In this document: one piece after another, positions 37,680 to 47,492 of the stretch
Numbering within the stretch: position 1 is the stretch's first letter
Layout of the letters: every line of letters begins with the position of its first letter
Source: Methanobrevibacter sp.
Lineage (GTDB): Archaea; Methanobacteriota; Methanobacteria; Methanobacteriales; Methanobacteriaceae
Assembly: GCF_017539065.1 (NCBI RefSeq)
Contig: NZ_JAFYHP010000012.1
Span: 1-64,000 of the forward strand
Length of the DNA: 64,000 nt
Reading direction: 5' to 3'
Notes under the pieces: model-generated
Told to the model about the DNA's origin: nothing
The model's input: the letters and a program-made list of their open reading frames with translations, nothing else
The model's database searches: none
Translations under genes and position numbers: made by a program

Positions 37680-39177
37680 AAAAACCTTTGGAGTCATCGG
37701 AGTTTGCGGAGCAAACGGTAATTTAATAGCAAGAATACTTAAACAAAGAGGATATAATGTCATAGGTACAGACTTGTCCTTTAAAAAAGATTGCAGATTC
37801 GTAAAATCTCTGGAAGGTTATGATATTGAAGTCTTTTATGGAAAAACTCCAGATTCATTTTTCAAAAAAGTCGATTGTGTTGTTCGTCCTTTAAGCTTAT
37901 CAAAAGATTCTGAAATTCTTAAAAAATGCGATAAACCAATTTTAGATTTATATGATATTATTGATATGATTAAACCTGAAAAACCGGTGTTTGGAATAAC
38001 AGGTACCAACGGTAAGACAACCACAACAACATTGCTTAAAAAAATTGCATATGACAATGGAATCAAGCCATGTGAACATGATTTGGAAGGAATGCAAGGC
38101 AATGCTGAATTCATTCCGATTTTACAGTCAAGATTAGATGGTGATGTGGGGATATTGGAAGTCGGAACCTTTGGTAAGCCGGGAACTATCGGAAGGATAG
38201 TTAAAAATACCGACATGACAGCGGGTTTAATTACAAACATCACTCCGGACCATCTGAATGACCTTGGAAGCTTTATGGATTATGCGAATGTCAAAGCGGA
38301 ATTCATAAAAGAGATAGGTGAAGGCAAATTGATTGTTAATGCCAATGACCCGACAATCATCGGCCTTTTGAGGGAATTGGATTTCAAAGGTGAACTCATA
38401 ACCTTTGGCATAAATGAAATTCCGGATTCCATGGGCATGAAAGAATGCGTTTGCGGACGTGAAATTGCTGTAAAAGAAATAATTTCAGGTTGCGGATATT
38501 ACTTCTGCAAATGTGGCATAACAACTCCTCAAGTCGATTATATTGCAACAAATGTGGATTTGGTCAACCGTACTTTCGATCTGTTTACTCCAACCGAAAA
38601 ATTAACAGTGAAAATGGGTATAGACGGTCTTCACAACGTTTATAATCTAACTGGTGTTATTATTGCAGCACATGAATTCCTGGACCTTCCATATGATAAG
38701 ATTTTGCCGAGCATAGCTGATTTTAACGGTGTAAGTGGAAGGATGGAAGAGGTAGGAAAAGTTAAAGGCAAGGACATTTATGTAGATTATGCCCATAACC
38801 CTGCAGGTGTCGAAACTGTTTTGAAAGAATTTAAAAAACTGTTCGGCGAATTTACAACCGTCATAACAGTTTCATCAGAATCAGGTTACATCGGTGACAT
38901 TGATATATTTAACAGTGTTTTAAAATTCTCAAAATTCATTGTACCTGCTTCAGTTGCTTCACAAAAAATAGCAGTTGAAAAACTAAGGGAAAATCCTAAA
39001 TTAAATGATAGGATATTTTTAAACCATGTCGATGATTTTGTAAAAACAGGAACATTAGGCGCTTCTGAAGAAGAAGTTCGTGATGGTTTGATAAAAGCTT
39101 TAAATCTCGATTGTGAAATGATAATAGCTATTGGCGAAGCCGCCACTAAATTTAAATCTGTAGTATTTGAATTATAA
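37672..39177 (+). CDS. Mur-family ligase with a cysteine-rich insert (MurT/MurE-like)
   Basis: A 501-residue Mur ligase. An N-terminal Rossmann-like domain (TFGVIGVCGANGNLIARIL) precedes the P-loop GTNGKTTTTT near residue 111, NITPDHLNDLG near 188, and the C-terminal YVDYAHNPAGVE near 370, close to MurE/MurC/MurT. Residues about 258-283 carry five cysteines (CVCG, then SGCGYYFCKCG) that look like a zinc ribbon, as in MurT, the partner of the amidotransferase GatD. No GatD-like gene is adjacent. It is translationally coupled to the preceding ligase. It probably acts in pseudomurein peptide assembly. Confidence 0.88.
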   Translation: MNKKTFGVIGVCGANGNLIARILKQRGYNVIGTDLSFKKDCRFVKSLEGYDIEVFYGKTPDSFFKKVDCVVRPLSLSKDSEILKKCDKPILDLYDIIDMIKPEKPVFGITGTNGKTTTTTLLKKIAYDNGIKPCEHDLEGMQGNAEFIPILQSRLDGDVGILEVGTFGKPGTIGRIVKNTDMTAGLITNITPDHLNDLGSFMDYANVKAEFIKEIGEGKLIVNANDPTIIGLLRELDFKGELITFGINEIPDSMGMKECVCGREIAVKEIISGCGYYFCKCGITTPQVDYIATNVDLVNRTFDLFTPTEKLTVKMGIDGLHNVYNLTGVIIAAHEFLDLPYDKILPSIADFNGVSGRMEEVGKVKGKDIYVDYAHNPAGVETVLKEFKKLFGEFTTVITVSSESGYIGDIDIFNSVLKFSKFIVPASVASQKIAVEKLRENPKLNDRIFLNHVDDFVKTGTLGASEEEVRDGLIKALNLDCEMIIAIGEAATKFKSVVFEL

Positions 39178-39243
39178 TATTGAGATTACTTTTCAAATGC
39201 TCTCTCTTAATATATTAATATTACTTTTAATTAATATGATATC

Positions 39244-41562
39244 ATGACAAGCTACATTAATCATCCCTTATTAAAAAAAGATGCAATCGAATCAAGATTA
39301 TATCAACAGATTCTTGCAGGAGATGTCTTAAAAAAAGGAAATACGATGGTTGTTGCACCTACAGCATTAGGTAAAACAATTGTAGCGATTCTTGTAGCTG
39401 CCGACAGATTAAATAAAGTCAAAAACTCAAAAGTTCTAGTTTTAGCACCTTCTAAACCTTTAGCCATTCAACATGAAGAAAGTTTTAAAGAATTCATTAA
39501 TTTACCATGCACCTCATTAACAGGTGCCGTTAAAACTGATGAAAGAATTAAAAGATGGGAAGAATCCAGAATTATTTGTGCAACTCCACAAACTATAGAA
39601 TCTGACTTGTTAAACGGCAGGTATGATTTAAGTAATGTCTCATTAATTGTTTTCGATGAATGCCATCATGGAGTTGGATCTTATTCTTATGTGTATTTAG
39701 CATCAAGATACGTTCAGGAATCTAATTTTAATCTTATTTTAGGCTTAACTGCTTCTCCAGGTTCAGATAAATATAAAATCAAAGAAGTATGTGAAAACCT
39801 TTATATTCAAAATATTGTTGTCAAGACTGAGGATGATGCTGATGTAAAACCATATTTCAACCCTGTGGAAATCGAATGGGTCAAGGTTAAAATGAGCGGT
39901 GAACTTGCAAAAATTAAAGAAAATGTTGATAAAGCTCTAAAAGTAAGGCTTAAAGCCTTAAAAAATATGGGCATTATTAAAACAGTTTCTGTTAATAAAG
40001 TGGATATTTTAAAAGCAAGAAGCAGAGTTCAAGGCGAAATCGCTCGCTCAGCAAATCCTGATAAAGAGTTATTCCAAGCCATATCTATTTTAAGTGCGGT
40101 TATCAATGTTCAACACGCTCAAGAGTTAATTGAAACTCAGGGTGTTCAAACTTTCAATAAATATGTTGCAAGGCTGCGTAAAAAACAAACTAAAGCAGCT
40201 AAATCATTGATGTGGGATGATAATTTCAGTCGTGCTGTTAGATTGGCAAGAGAAGCGGAAAAACATGGCTGGGAACATCCAAAATTACGTGAAGTAACAA
40301 AAATTCTTAAACAAGAATTAGGTGATAATGGTCAAACTAAACTCAGTACTTCTCGTTTTGAGGATAAAAGTGATGAATCAGCTTCTAAAATTATTATATT
40401 TACACAATATCGTGACACACTCGAAATGATTCATCAAAAACTTGAAAAAGAAGGAATTAAATCTGCAAAATTCTTTGGTCAGGCACCTAAAGACGGTGAA
40501 AAAGGCCTAACTCAAAAAGAACAAAAGGCAATCATAAAATCCTTTAGAATGGGGGAATATGATGTATTGCTCTCCACTAGTGTAGCTGAAGAAGGTATTG
40601 ATATTCCTGCAGTCGATTTAGTAGTATTGTATGAACCGGTGCCGTCTGAAGTGAGAATGATTCAAAGAAGAGGTAGAACTGGTCGTAAAAGAACAGGTCG
40701 TGTAAAAGTTTTAATTACTGAAGGAACTCGTGATGAGGGTTATTATTGGTCAAGTATAAGAAAAGAAGACCGTATGAAAAACCAATTAATTGATCAGGAG
40801 GTTTTAGAGGAGTTAAATGCATCGGCAGTTGAAAGAATGGAAAATCAAAGAAATGTTAAAGTAATTGATAAACCTAAAAAAGAAAATAATTTTCCAATTG
40901 TTTATGCAGATTCTCGTGAAGGCAATTCTAAAGTAATTAGGCATTTAACTGAAATGGAGATTGACGTTCAAGTTCGTTCAATGGCTGTTGCAGACTATCA
41001 GGTAAGTGATGAAGTAGCTATTGAGAGAAAAACTGCAAAGGATTTTGTAGACTCAATTATTGATAAGAGATTATTTAAACAAGCAAAAGAGCTTTCTGAA
41101 GAGTTCAAACATCCTATTTTAATTCTTGAAGGCGATGATTTATATACTGGATTCATTAATCCTAATGCAATTAGGGGATCTATGGCTTCTATTGCAATTG
41201 ATTTTGGAATAAGTATATTGCCTACAAGAAATGCTCAGGATACTGCAGCTATGATTAAAAGAATTGCAGTTAGAGAACAAAACGGCGAAAGAACTCCAAT
41301 TCAGATCAGAACTGATAAAAAACCAGTTAGCCTTTTAGAACAACAATTATTTATTGTAGAATCATTACCTAATATTGGACCAGTTAATGCCAAAAACTTA
41401 TTAAAACACTTTGGAAGTGTATCAAAAGTCCTTAATGCTTCTGAAACTGAACTTCAGGAAGTTGAAGGGATTGGTAAAAAAACAGCTAAAGATATCAGAA
41501 AGGTAATTGATTCGAAATATTTGTATTTTGAAAAAGAAATAAAAGAAAAGAAACTTCTTTAG
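39244..41562 (+). CDS. hef: Hef helicase/nuclease (archaeal FANCM/XPF homologue)
   Basis: A 772-residue two-part repair protein that unwinds and cuts stalled forks and flap structures. Residues 1-510 are a superfamily 2 helicase: VAPTALGKTIVA near 38, DECHHG near 139, LTASPGSD near 169, SVAEEGID near 446 and QRRGRTGRKR near 475. Residues 550-690 are the XPF-family nuclease with the ERKT motif near 594 (AIERKTAKDF). Two helix-hairpin-helix motifs (LPNIGPVNAKNLL, GIGKKTAKDI) end the protein. The full length and active motifs suggest both activities are intact. No clear ribosome site; possibly leaderless. It overlaps the convergent isomerase gene by four bases. Confidence 0.96.
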   Translation: MTSYINHPLLKKDAIESRLYQQILAGDVLKKGNTMVVAPTALGKTIVAILVAADRLNKVKNSKVLVLAPSKPLAIQHEESFKEFINLPCTSLTGAVKTDERIKRWEESRIICATPQTIESDLLNGRYDLSNVSLIVFDECHHGVGSYSYVYLASRYVQESNFNLILGLTASPGSDKYKIKEVCENLYIQNIVVKTEDDADVKPYFNPVEIEWVKVKMSGELAKIKENVDKALKVRLKALKNMGIIKTVSVNKVDILKARSRVQGEIARSANPDKELFQAISILSAVINVQHAQELIETQGVQTFNKYVARLRKKQTKAAKSLMWDDNFSRAVRLAREAEKHGWEHPKLREVTKILKQELGDNGQTKLSTSRFEDKSDESASKIIIFTQYRDTLEMIHQKLEKEGIKSAKFFGQAPKDGEKGLTQKEQKAIIKSFRMGEYDVLLSTSVAEEGIDIPAVDLVVLYEPVPSEVRMIQRRGRTGRKRTGRVKVLITEGTRDEGYYWSSIRKEDRMKNQLIDQEVLEELNASAVERMENQRNVKVIDKPKKENNFPIVYADSREGNSKVIRHLTEMEIDVQVRSMAVADYQVSDEVAIERKTAKDFVDSIIDKRLFKQAKELSEEFKHPILILEGDDLYTGFINPNAIRGSMASIAIDFGISILPTRNAQDTAAMIKRIAVREQNGERTPIQIRTDKKPVSLLEQQLFIVESLPNIGPVNAKNLLKHFGSVSKVLNASETELQEVEGIGKKTAKDIRKVIDSKYLYFEKEIKEKKLL

Positions 41563-42308
41563 AAGTTCTCTTTCATATATTCATAACTTTTTTTGATAGA
41601 ATCAGTGTCATTTACTTCAATGATGTAGATGCCATTATAATTTTTTTCTTCTAATTTATCAACGATAGATTTTAAATCAATAGACCCTTCACCAAATGCA
41701 AGGTGTGCATCATCATCACCAAAATTATCATGCATATGTATGTGTTTAATTGAATCAAAAATCATTTCGTCTGGGGAATATCCTGCATGATTTGCATGGC
41801 CGATGTCTAAGGTCATATACATATCTAGTGAAACAAGCAGTTCATGTAAATCATTCATATCTTTATAAAGCATGCCATCAAATGTCGGCATGTTTTCAAC
41901 AGTAGTTAAAACTCCCAAATCTTTCCCGTAATCTCCAATTTCCTTAATTGATTCATTTGCATATTCATAAACAGTATCTAAATAATATTTATTTGCTAAA
42001 AAAGGTGCCAGGCCAGGATGTACAACAACCGCCTCTGCATTTATTTTATTAGCTAGGTCAATTGATTCTTTTATCTGCTCAATTGAGTTAATCCTGCTCT
42101 TTTCTTGAAGTGCTGCAATATTCACGTCCATAAATGGGGAATGAACTGAATATTTTAAATTAAAACTTTCTAAAATATCAATGTCAAAATTATCATGAGG
42201 GTACTGATGTACGATTTCAGCATAATCCAGGCCTAAATTTTCAATGAATTCTAAATTTTCTTCTAGTTTATTAGTCATTCCTGCTAGTGTAGATGCTCCA
42301 ATTTTCAT
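41559..42308 (-). CDS. Sugar phosphate isomerase/epimerase-like TIM barrel protein
   Basis: A 249-residue protein of the xylose isomerase-like / AP endonuclease 2 superfamily. KIGASTLAGMTNKLEENLEFIENLGLDYAEI opens the barrel. Metal-ligand candidates are seen in YSVHSPFMD, VVHPGLAPF, TVENMPTF, DIGHANHAG and HMHDNFGDDDAHLAFGEG, so the metal site looks intact. The substrate is unknown; both sugar isomerases and endonuclease IV-like enzymes use this fold, and the short length favours the former. It is the last gene of the hisS-hisI-PIN/ATPase operon, four bases after the preceding stop. Confidence 0.82.
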   Translation of the reverse strand: MKIGASTLAGMTNKLEENLEFIENLGLDYAEIVHQYPHDNFDIDILESFNLKYSVHSPFMDVNIAALQEKSRINSIEQIKESIDLANKINAEAVVVHPGLAPFLANKYYLDTVYEYANESIKEIGDYGKDLGVLTTVENMPTFDGMLYKDMNDLHELLVSLDMYMTLDIGHANHAGYSPDEMIFDSIKHIHMHDNFGDDDAHLAFGEGSIDLKSIVDKLEEKNYNGIYIIEVNDTDSIKKSYEYMKENF

Positions 42309-42312
42309 ATTA

Positions 42313-44157
42313 TCACATTTTTTGAATAGCTGTAATCTTTAATCCCATTTCAAGCGCTTCGATAATGTAATCGGATAGTTCTATTCCTCTTTTAATTTTA
42401 ATTTCTCCCTTTTTAGATGTTGTTGCAGTTAACAAATACTCTCCATCAATTTGAATATCAAAGTTTTTTCTTCCATTTTCTCGTCCAAGTTCTAAAATTA
42501 ATTGTTTTTTTGTATGAAGAATATCCACTTCAAATGGAGCTTTATTAACAGGTTTTGATTCAATTACTTCAACACCTAAACTTATTCCAATAGTTTCCTC
42601 TATTTCAGCAATTCTTTTTCCATTTTTACCGATGATTTTTGGAATAAACTCTTCTGGAATGTAGATATTCGCCCTTTCAGGTGAAATGACTTCAACATCA
42701 ACTTTAGCTTTTTTAGGTAGGAGTTTCTTAACTTTCCTTAGAATTTCTTTTTCAGCAATTTTATCAACCGAGGATTTATAATTGGCGTCACTGCTGCTGC
42801 CGTTAACTAGATTAATGTCCATTACAATAGTTTGCTCACCATAGGTATAAATTTCGTTTTTAAGCTCACCAGTTTCAAAGTCTCTTACTTCAATGACCGG
42901 TCTTGCAAGATCTGCTTCTTTCATGCCTGTCGGAACTTTGACGGTCATTTTAGTTTCGTATACGCTTGTAACTTTACCGTCTTCAATATAAATGCTTGTA
43001 TCAACAATTGATGGAATTACTCCAAGTTCAACTCTTGAAGCGATTCTTTGGATTGCATCTATCGGACGTGTTGCGTGCACCACTCCAATCATACCAACGC
43101 CCGCAAGCCTCATATCAGCAAAAATACTAAAATCAGTATTTTTTCTAAGCTCATCATAAATAGTATAATCGGGCCTTACAAGCAACAGCACATCAGCAGT
43201 ATTTTCCATACTTCCTTCTAAAGGTGCATATTGTGTTATTTCATCTGGGAGTTGCAAATCTCTTGGGGATTCCATTGTTTTTACAACTTTATTTAATTTT
43301 GATGAGTAATATTTACCGATTGCCTGTACAAATGTTGATTTGCCCGCTCCGGGAGAACCTGATATTAGAATACCTTCAGCATTTGTCCTGATTCTTTCTA
43401 ATAATTTATCAGATAAATGATACTCATTTAAATCAATATTGGCAACTGGTCTTACAGCCGTAATTTCTAAACCTTCAGAAAATGGAGGGTAAGCTATTGA
43501 AATCCGGTATTCTCTTGATTGGACAACATATGAACCTTTTTTTTCACTTTCTAAGTAAGTTTTAGGGTCGTTTTTTGCTTTATCAAGGATTTCATCAATG
43601 ATTTCTTGAAGTTCTTTGTAGGTATAACGTTTTTCGTTTAATATAACGAAATCAATATGTCCAGGTGTTCCTTTTTTAGCCATTGGAACTACATTTTCTT
43701 TTAAATGGACGGACATTGTGTCATCATCAAAGTATCTCTCAATTGAAAGTGGCTTTTCTTCAATTTTTTGCTCATAAAAGTAAACAGGTATTCCTTGAGA
43801 TTTTGCAACTTCTGCCTGCACTTTATCGTTTGTGACAAGAGTTCCCATTTCACTTCTAGCAATATCTCTAATAATGCTGTCTATTTCACCGCTTTTTGCA
43901 TATTTGATATCATAATTAGTAGGTCTTTTTCCTTTAAAGCTTATTGCAAGTTCCCCTTCATCTTGCAAATCCTGTAATTTTTGAAGTTCCTTTAAACCTT
44001 TTCTTCCTTCGGATCTATTTGCATTAGCTTGGTGTTCAAGTTCACAAACTACAGCTTCAGGTACAATAATTTCCGGATAATCCAAATTCTCTTTTTCAAT
44101 AATTTCTGATATTGCACCTATAATAACAGCGCTTGTGTCCGGTATTATACATTTCAT
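42313..44157 (-). CDS. PIN domain - VirB11-like ATPase - KH domain protein
   Basis: About 614 residues. Residues 1-135 are a PIN nuclease domain with the acidic residues of DTSAV, the CELEH segment and VTNDKVQAE. Residues about 230-430 are a type II/IV secretion-type ATPase with Walker A GSPGAGKST near 275 and the DADMRLAGVGM and VVHATRPIDAIQRI segments. Residues 490-550 form a KH RNA-binding domain (IPKIIGKNGKRIAEIE). This three-part family is widespread in euryarchaea and is thought to process RNA; the exact target is unknown. The ATG at 44157 gives a normal PIN start (MKCIIPDTS) and overlaps the end of hisI. A longer start at 44169 is less likely. Confidence 0.9.
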   Translation of the reverse strand: MKCIIPDTSAVIIGAISEIIEKENLDYPEIIVPEAVVCELEHQANANRSEGRKGLKELQKLQDLQDEGELAISFKGKRPTNYDIKYAKSGEIDSIIRDIARSEMGTLVTNDKVQAEVAKSQGIPVYFYEQKIEEKPLSIERYFDDDTMSVHLKENVVPMAKKGTPGHIDFVILNEKRYTYKELQEIIDEILDKAKNDPKTYLESEKKGSYVVQSREYRISIAYPPFSEGLEITAVRPVANIDLNEYHLSDKLLERIRTNAEGILISGSPGAGKSTFVQAIGKYYSSKLNKVVKTMESPRDLQLPDEITQYAPLEGSMENTADVLLLVRPDYTIYDELRKNTDFSIFADMRLAGVGMIGVVHATRPIDAIQRIASRVELGVIPSIVDTSIYIEDGKVTSVYETKMTVKVPTGMKEADLARPVIEVRDFETGELKNEIYTYGEQTIVMDINLVNGSSSDANYKSSVDKIAEKEILRKVKKLLPKKAKVDVEVISPERANIYIPEEFIPKIIGKNGKRIAEIEETIGISLGVEVIESKPVNKAPFEVDILHTKKQLILELGRENGRKNFDIQIDGEYLLTATTSKKGEIKIKRGIELSDYIIEALEMGLKITAIQKM

Positions 44158-44158
44158 T

Positions 44159-44566
44159 TTAATACACATCTTCTGGGTTTACAAGTCTTTTTAAAATGAT
44201 TTCAACATCTTCTTCTTTCAGGTCATCAATGTTAATCTTATTTTCAGTATTCAATTTTCTAAAAAAGCAGGATTTATAACCTTCATGGCATGCCGCACCG
44301 GTTTGAGAGATTTTTAAAATGATTGCGTCCATATCACAATCTACAAGGATTTCATGAACCTCCTGGAAGTGACCTGAAGATTCACCTTTAAGCCATAACT
44401 GATTACGTGAAGTACTCCAATAATGAGCTTTGCCTGTTTCTATGGTTTTAATTAGAGCTTCTTTATTCATGTTAGCCAACATTAAAATTTCATTGGTTTC
44501 GACATCTTGTGCAACTGCAGTAATGACCTTAATGCCATTAATTTCATGCCTGAAGTTTATATTCAT
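44159..44566 (-). CDS. hisI: Phosphoribosyl-AMP cyclohydrolase
   Basis: A 135-residue enzyme for the third step of histidine synthesis, opening the purine ring of phosphoribosyl-AMP. The DCDMDAI motif near residue 81 supplies the magnesium aspartates, and Cys in [15 protein letters not shown] near 100 supplies zinc ligands. The [19 protein letters not shown] block is the family signature. It is not fused to HisE, as is usual in archaea. It lies between hisS (two bases upstream) and the PIN/ATPase gene, so the histidine-related genes share a transcript. Confidence 0.96.
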   Translation of the reverse strand: MNINFRHEINGIKVITAVAQDVETNEILMLANMNKEALIKTIETGKAHYWSTSRNQLWLKGESSGHFQEVHEILVDCDMDAIILKISQTGAACHEGYKSCFFRKLNTENKINIDDLKEEDVEIILKRLVNPEDVY

Positions 44567-44568
44567 TT

Positions 44569-45864
44569 TTATTCCTCTTTTAAATATGTTATAAGATTAT
44601 CAGTTTCAACTAATTCCTGCTCGCCACTAATCATATTTTTAACAGTGACTTTTCCTTCAGCAAGATCGTTAGCACCAACAATGATGATTTTTTCAACTTT
44701 AATCTTATCAGCATAGTTCATTAATTTTTTGAACTTTTTGCCGTTTAAATCGACATCGGTTTTAATTCCATTTTTTCTAAGCAATTGGGTTATTTCAAAT
44801 GCTTTTGTGCGAACATCTTTTGTAATTGGGGCTACGTATACGTCTAAGTGTGAAGGCAATTCCTCTTGTTCGGTTAATTCTTCAATTGCATTCATTAACC
44901 TGTCAAAACCAAGTGCAAATCCAGTGGATTCGACTTCCTGGCCTCCAAATACTTTAACAAGACTGTAGGATCCTCCACCACAGATCTGTTTTTGAGCGCC
45001 AAGTTCAGGAACATATATTTCAAATACAATTCCGGTATAATAATCAAGACCTCTTGCAACGCCGAGGTTCAAAGTATAATTTTCAACTTGGAAAGACTCT
45101 AATAAGGATATTAATTCTTTTAACTCTTCTAAAGCTTCTTTTGGTTCTTCATATGGGGCAATTAATTCTTCCACATCTGTGATGATGGATTTATCTCCAA
45201 CAAGGTCAATTAATTTTAATAATATTTGGTTTAATTCATCATTATCGATTACTGGAGTTTCTCCACTTAACGATTCAATCAATAAGTCTTTATCTCCTTT
45301 GTCAATGACAACCATTATTTCCCTTTGGGTTTCATCAGTGATGTTAAAGTGTTTAAACAAACCTCTGATAATTCCTAAGTGGTTAATATTTACGTCCGCT
45401 GTAGTGATTCCAAGTGAGTTAATCGCATCACTACATAGAGCTATCACTTCTGCTTCTCCCTGTGGAGTTTTAGCACCAATCAATTCACAACCAAATTGCC
45501 AAAATTGTCTGAATCTGCCTTTTTGAGGTCTTTCATATCTAAAACAGCTGCCGTAATAATATAATTTGATTGGTTTAACAGCGGTTTTTTCAAGTTCATT
45601 TAAGTATAATCTGGCAACTGGAGCGGTAATTTCTGGTCTTAAGGTCAATTCCCTGTCGGATTTGTCTTTAAAATTGTATAATTGATCAACAATTTCTTCT
45701 CCAGATTTTGTTGTAAATAAACTTAATTCCTCAAATAAAGGTGTTTTTATCTCTTGATAACCATAACTTTCAAAAACTTCTCTTAAGGTACTTTCTGCTT
45801 GCTTTCTTTGTCTCATTTCATCAAATAAAAAATCTCTTGTACCTCTTGGTCTTGTAAATTCCAT
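44569..45864 (-). CDS. hisS: Histidyl-tRNA synthetase
   Basis: A 431-residue class II synthetase that charges tRNA-His. Signatures: [14 protein letters not shown] at the start, motif 2 [18 protein letters not shown] near residue 112, [15 protein letters not shown] near 270 and [27 protein letters not shown] near 300. The C-terminal anticodon domain spans about 335-430. It is the first gene of a four-gene minus-strand operon; the start is divergent from aroE with 85 bases between. Confidence 0.97.
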   Translation of the reverse strand: MEFTRPRGTRDFLFDEMRQRKQAESTLREVFESYGYQEIKTPLFEELSLFTTKSGEEIVDQLYNFKDKSDRELTLRPEITAPVARLYLNELEKTAVKPIKLYYYGSCFRYERPQKGRFRQFWQFGCELIGAKTPQGEAEVIALCSDAINSLGITTADVNINHLGIIRGLFKHFNITDETQREIMVVIDKGDKDLLIESLSGETPVIDNDELNQILLKLIDLVGDKSIITDVEELIAPYEEPKEALEELKELISLLESFQVENYTLNLGVARGLDYYTGIVFEIYVPELGAQKQICGGGSYSLVKVFGGQEVESTGFALGFDRLMNAIEELTEQEELPSHLDVYVAPITKDVRTKAFEITQLLRKNGIKTDVDLNGKKFKKLMNYADKIKVEKIIIVGANDLAEGKVTVKNMISGEQELVETDNLITYLKEE

Positions 45865-45949
45865 TTTTACACTCCTTGTATGTGATATATTATAGTTTAA
45901 TTTTGTATGTACAAAGTTATATAATCTTTGTTAATCAATTAAATAATAT

Positions 45950-46801
45950 ATGAATATTAAAGGTAGTACAAATATTGTAGGTTTAATAGGCCATCCTGTT
46001 GAGCATAGTTTTTCACCACCAATGCATAATGCTGCTTTTAAAAAGTTGGGAATGAATTATGCTTATGTTGCTTTTGATGTTAGTCCTGATAATTTAAAAT
46101 CAGCAATCGAAGGTGCTAAATCATTGAATATCAGGGGTTTGAATGTTACAATCCCCCATAAAATTGAAGTCATGAAATATTTGGACGAAATTGATGAGGT
46201 AGCTAGTTTGATAGGTGCCGTAAACACAATCGATTTTAAAGATATGAAAGGATATAACACTGATGGAATCGGTGCAGTTAGGGCCATTGAAGAGGTTACA
46301 TCAATTAAAGATAAAAATGTTGTTATTGCAGGAGCAGGTGGCGCTTCAAGAGCTATTTCATTTTACATTGCAAAATATGGCGCAAATAAATTAACAATTT
46401 TAAATAGGAATGTTGATAAAGCTCAGAAATTAGCAAATGATGTTTTAGATTCTAATTTAATCAGCAATGTTGAAGCTGGTTCTATTTCTGAAATTAGTTC
46501 TTATTTAAGGGAAGCAGATATCTTAATTAACACAACCCCAACCGGCATGCATCCAAATGTCAATGATGAACCTATCGCATCAGCTAGTGACATGCATGAA
46601 GACTTAGTTGTATTTGATGCCGTTTACAATCCAAATGAAACAGTACTTTTAAAGGAAGCTATCAAGGCAGGTGCAAAACCGGTATACGGAATTAAGATGT
46701 TGCTTTACCAAGGAGCTGAAAGTTTTAAAATCTGGACGGGCAACGAAGCTCCGGTTGATGTAATGGAAGATGCCTTGAGAAAAACAATTGACTTAAAATG
46801 A
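45950..46801 (+). CDS. aroE: Shikimate dehydrogenase
   Basis: A 283-residue NADP-dependent enzyme reducing 3-dehydroshikimate to shikimate in aromatic amino acid synthesis. GHPVEHSFSPPMHNAAF holds the substrate-binding serines, NVTIPHK near residue 65 the catalytic lysine, and GAGGASRAISFYI near 131 the nucleotide loop. The closing YGIKMLLYQGAESFKIW region is typical. A TATA-like GTTATATAAT lies about 35 bases upstream and no ribosome site is visible, so the mRNA has little or no leader. The next gene follows after four bases. Confidence 0.95.
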   Translation: MNIKGSTNIVGLIGHPVEHSFSPPMHNAAFKKLGMNYAYVAFDVSPDNLKSAIEGAKSLNIRGLNVTIPHKIEVMKYLDEIDEVASLIGAVNTIDFKDMKGYNTDGIGAVRAIEEVTSIKDKNVVIAGAGGASRAISFYIAKYGANKLTILNRNVDKAQKLANDVLDSNLISNVEAGSISEISSYLREADILINTTPTGMHPNVNDEPIASASDMHEDLVVFDAVYNPNETVLLKEAIKAGAKPVYGIKMLLYQGAESFKIWTGNEAPVDVMEDALRKTIDLK

Positions 46802-46805
46802 TAAT

Positions 46806-47492
46806 ATGGATTTAATTTTTGACATTTCTGGTTTAAAATCTCAAGATGATGAATTTGGCTCATCTAAAAAAGATGTGCTTAAATATTTGAAGATAATTGG
46901 AGTTGACACTCGTTTTATATCATATACTCCAGATAAGATTTACATTAATAATTTAAGATTTTCAAAGTTTTCAAGAACAAGAGAAGCTACCTTTAAAAAG
47001 CAATATCCGGAAATTGAAGTTGTAAGAAGCAAATTATTCCAAAAAATATGCTCAAAATCCTCAAAACATCTGGCTCTGGAAATTGAACCTAATTCTAAAA
47101 TATTAATGCCTAAAGACAATTATCTGGTTGAATTGTTAATGGAGCCATATACTCGAAAATATGGTGTTGAACTAGTTTATGAGGGAGATTATGATTTGAA
47201 GGTTAATCCTATAATTTTGGATGATCAAGTAAACAATATCTTTGAAGGTATTTTTTCAGGCGAAGGCCTAAATTATTCTAACGAAGAAAATGAAATTTAT
47301 CCTTTAGCTAACGTATCCTTTGATTGGATTAATTCATTTTTGGAGATGGATGGTCAGGAGCTGATTGAAAAGGAAAATAAAGATGAATTGGCCAATTCCT
47401 TTTCCAAGTTTTTGGAAGATGTGGCTCCACAATATAAGGACAATGTTGTGAGCGCCGCAGAGTTTATTAATAATAAATTAGAAACTGAATAA
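46806..47492 (+). CDS. Unknown protein in the aroE operon
   Basis: A 228-residue soluble protein I do not recognise. It opens with a short hydrophobic strand and Asp/Ser-rich turn ([20 protein letters not shown]). A basic stretch (about 50-90, [19 protein letters not shown]) follows, and an acidic C-terminal half with probable helices ([19 protein letters not shown]). There is no signal peptide, membrane segment or cysteine cluster. It is cotranscribed with aroE and its stop overlaps the end of the convergent rfcL by 15 bases. Confidence 0.7.
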   Translation: MDLIFDISGLKSQDDEFGSSKKDVLKYLKIIGVDTRFISYTPDKIYINNLRFSKFSRTREATFKKQYPEIEVVRSKLFQKICSKSSKHLALEIEPNSKILMPKDNYLVELLMEPYTRKYGVELVYEGDYDLKVNPIILDDQVNNIFEGIFSGEGLNYSNEENEIYPLANVSFDWINSFLEMDGQELIEKENKDELANSFSKFLEDVAPQYKDNVVSAAEFINNKLETE

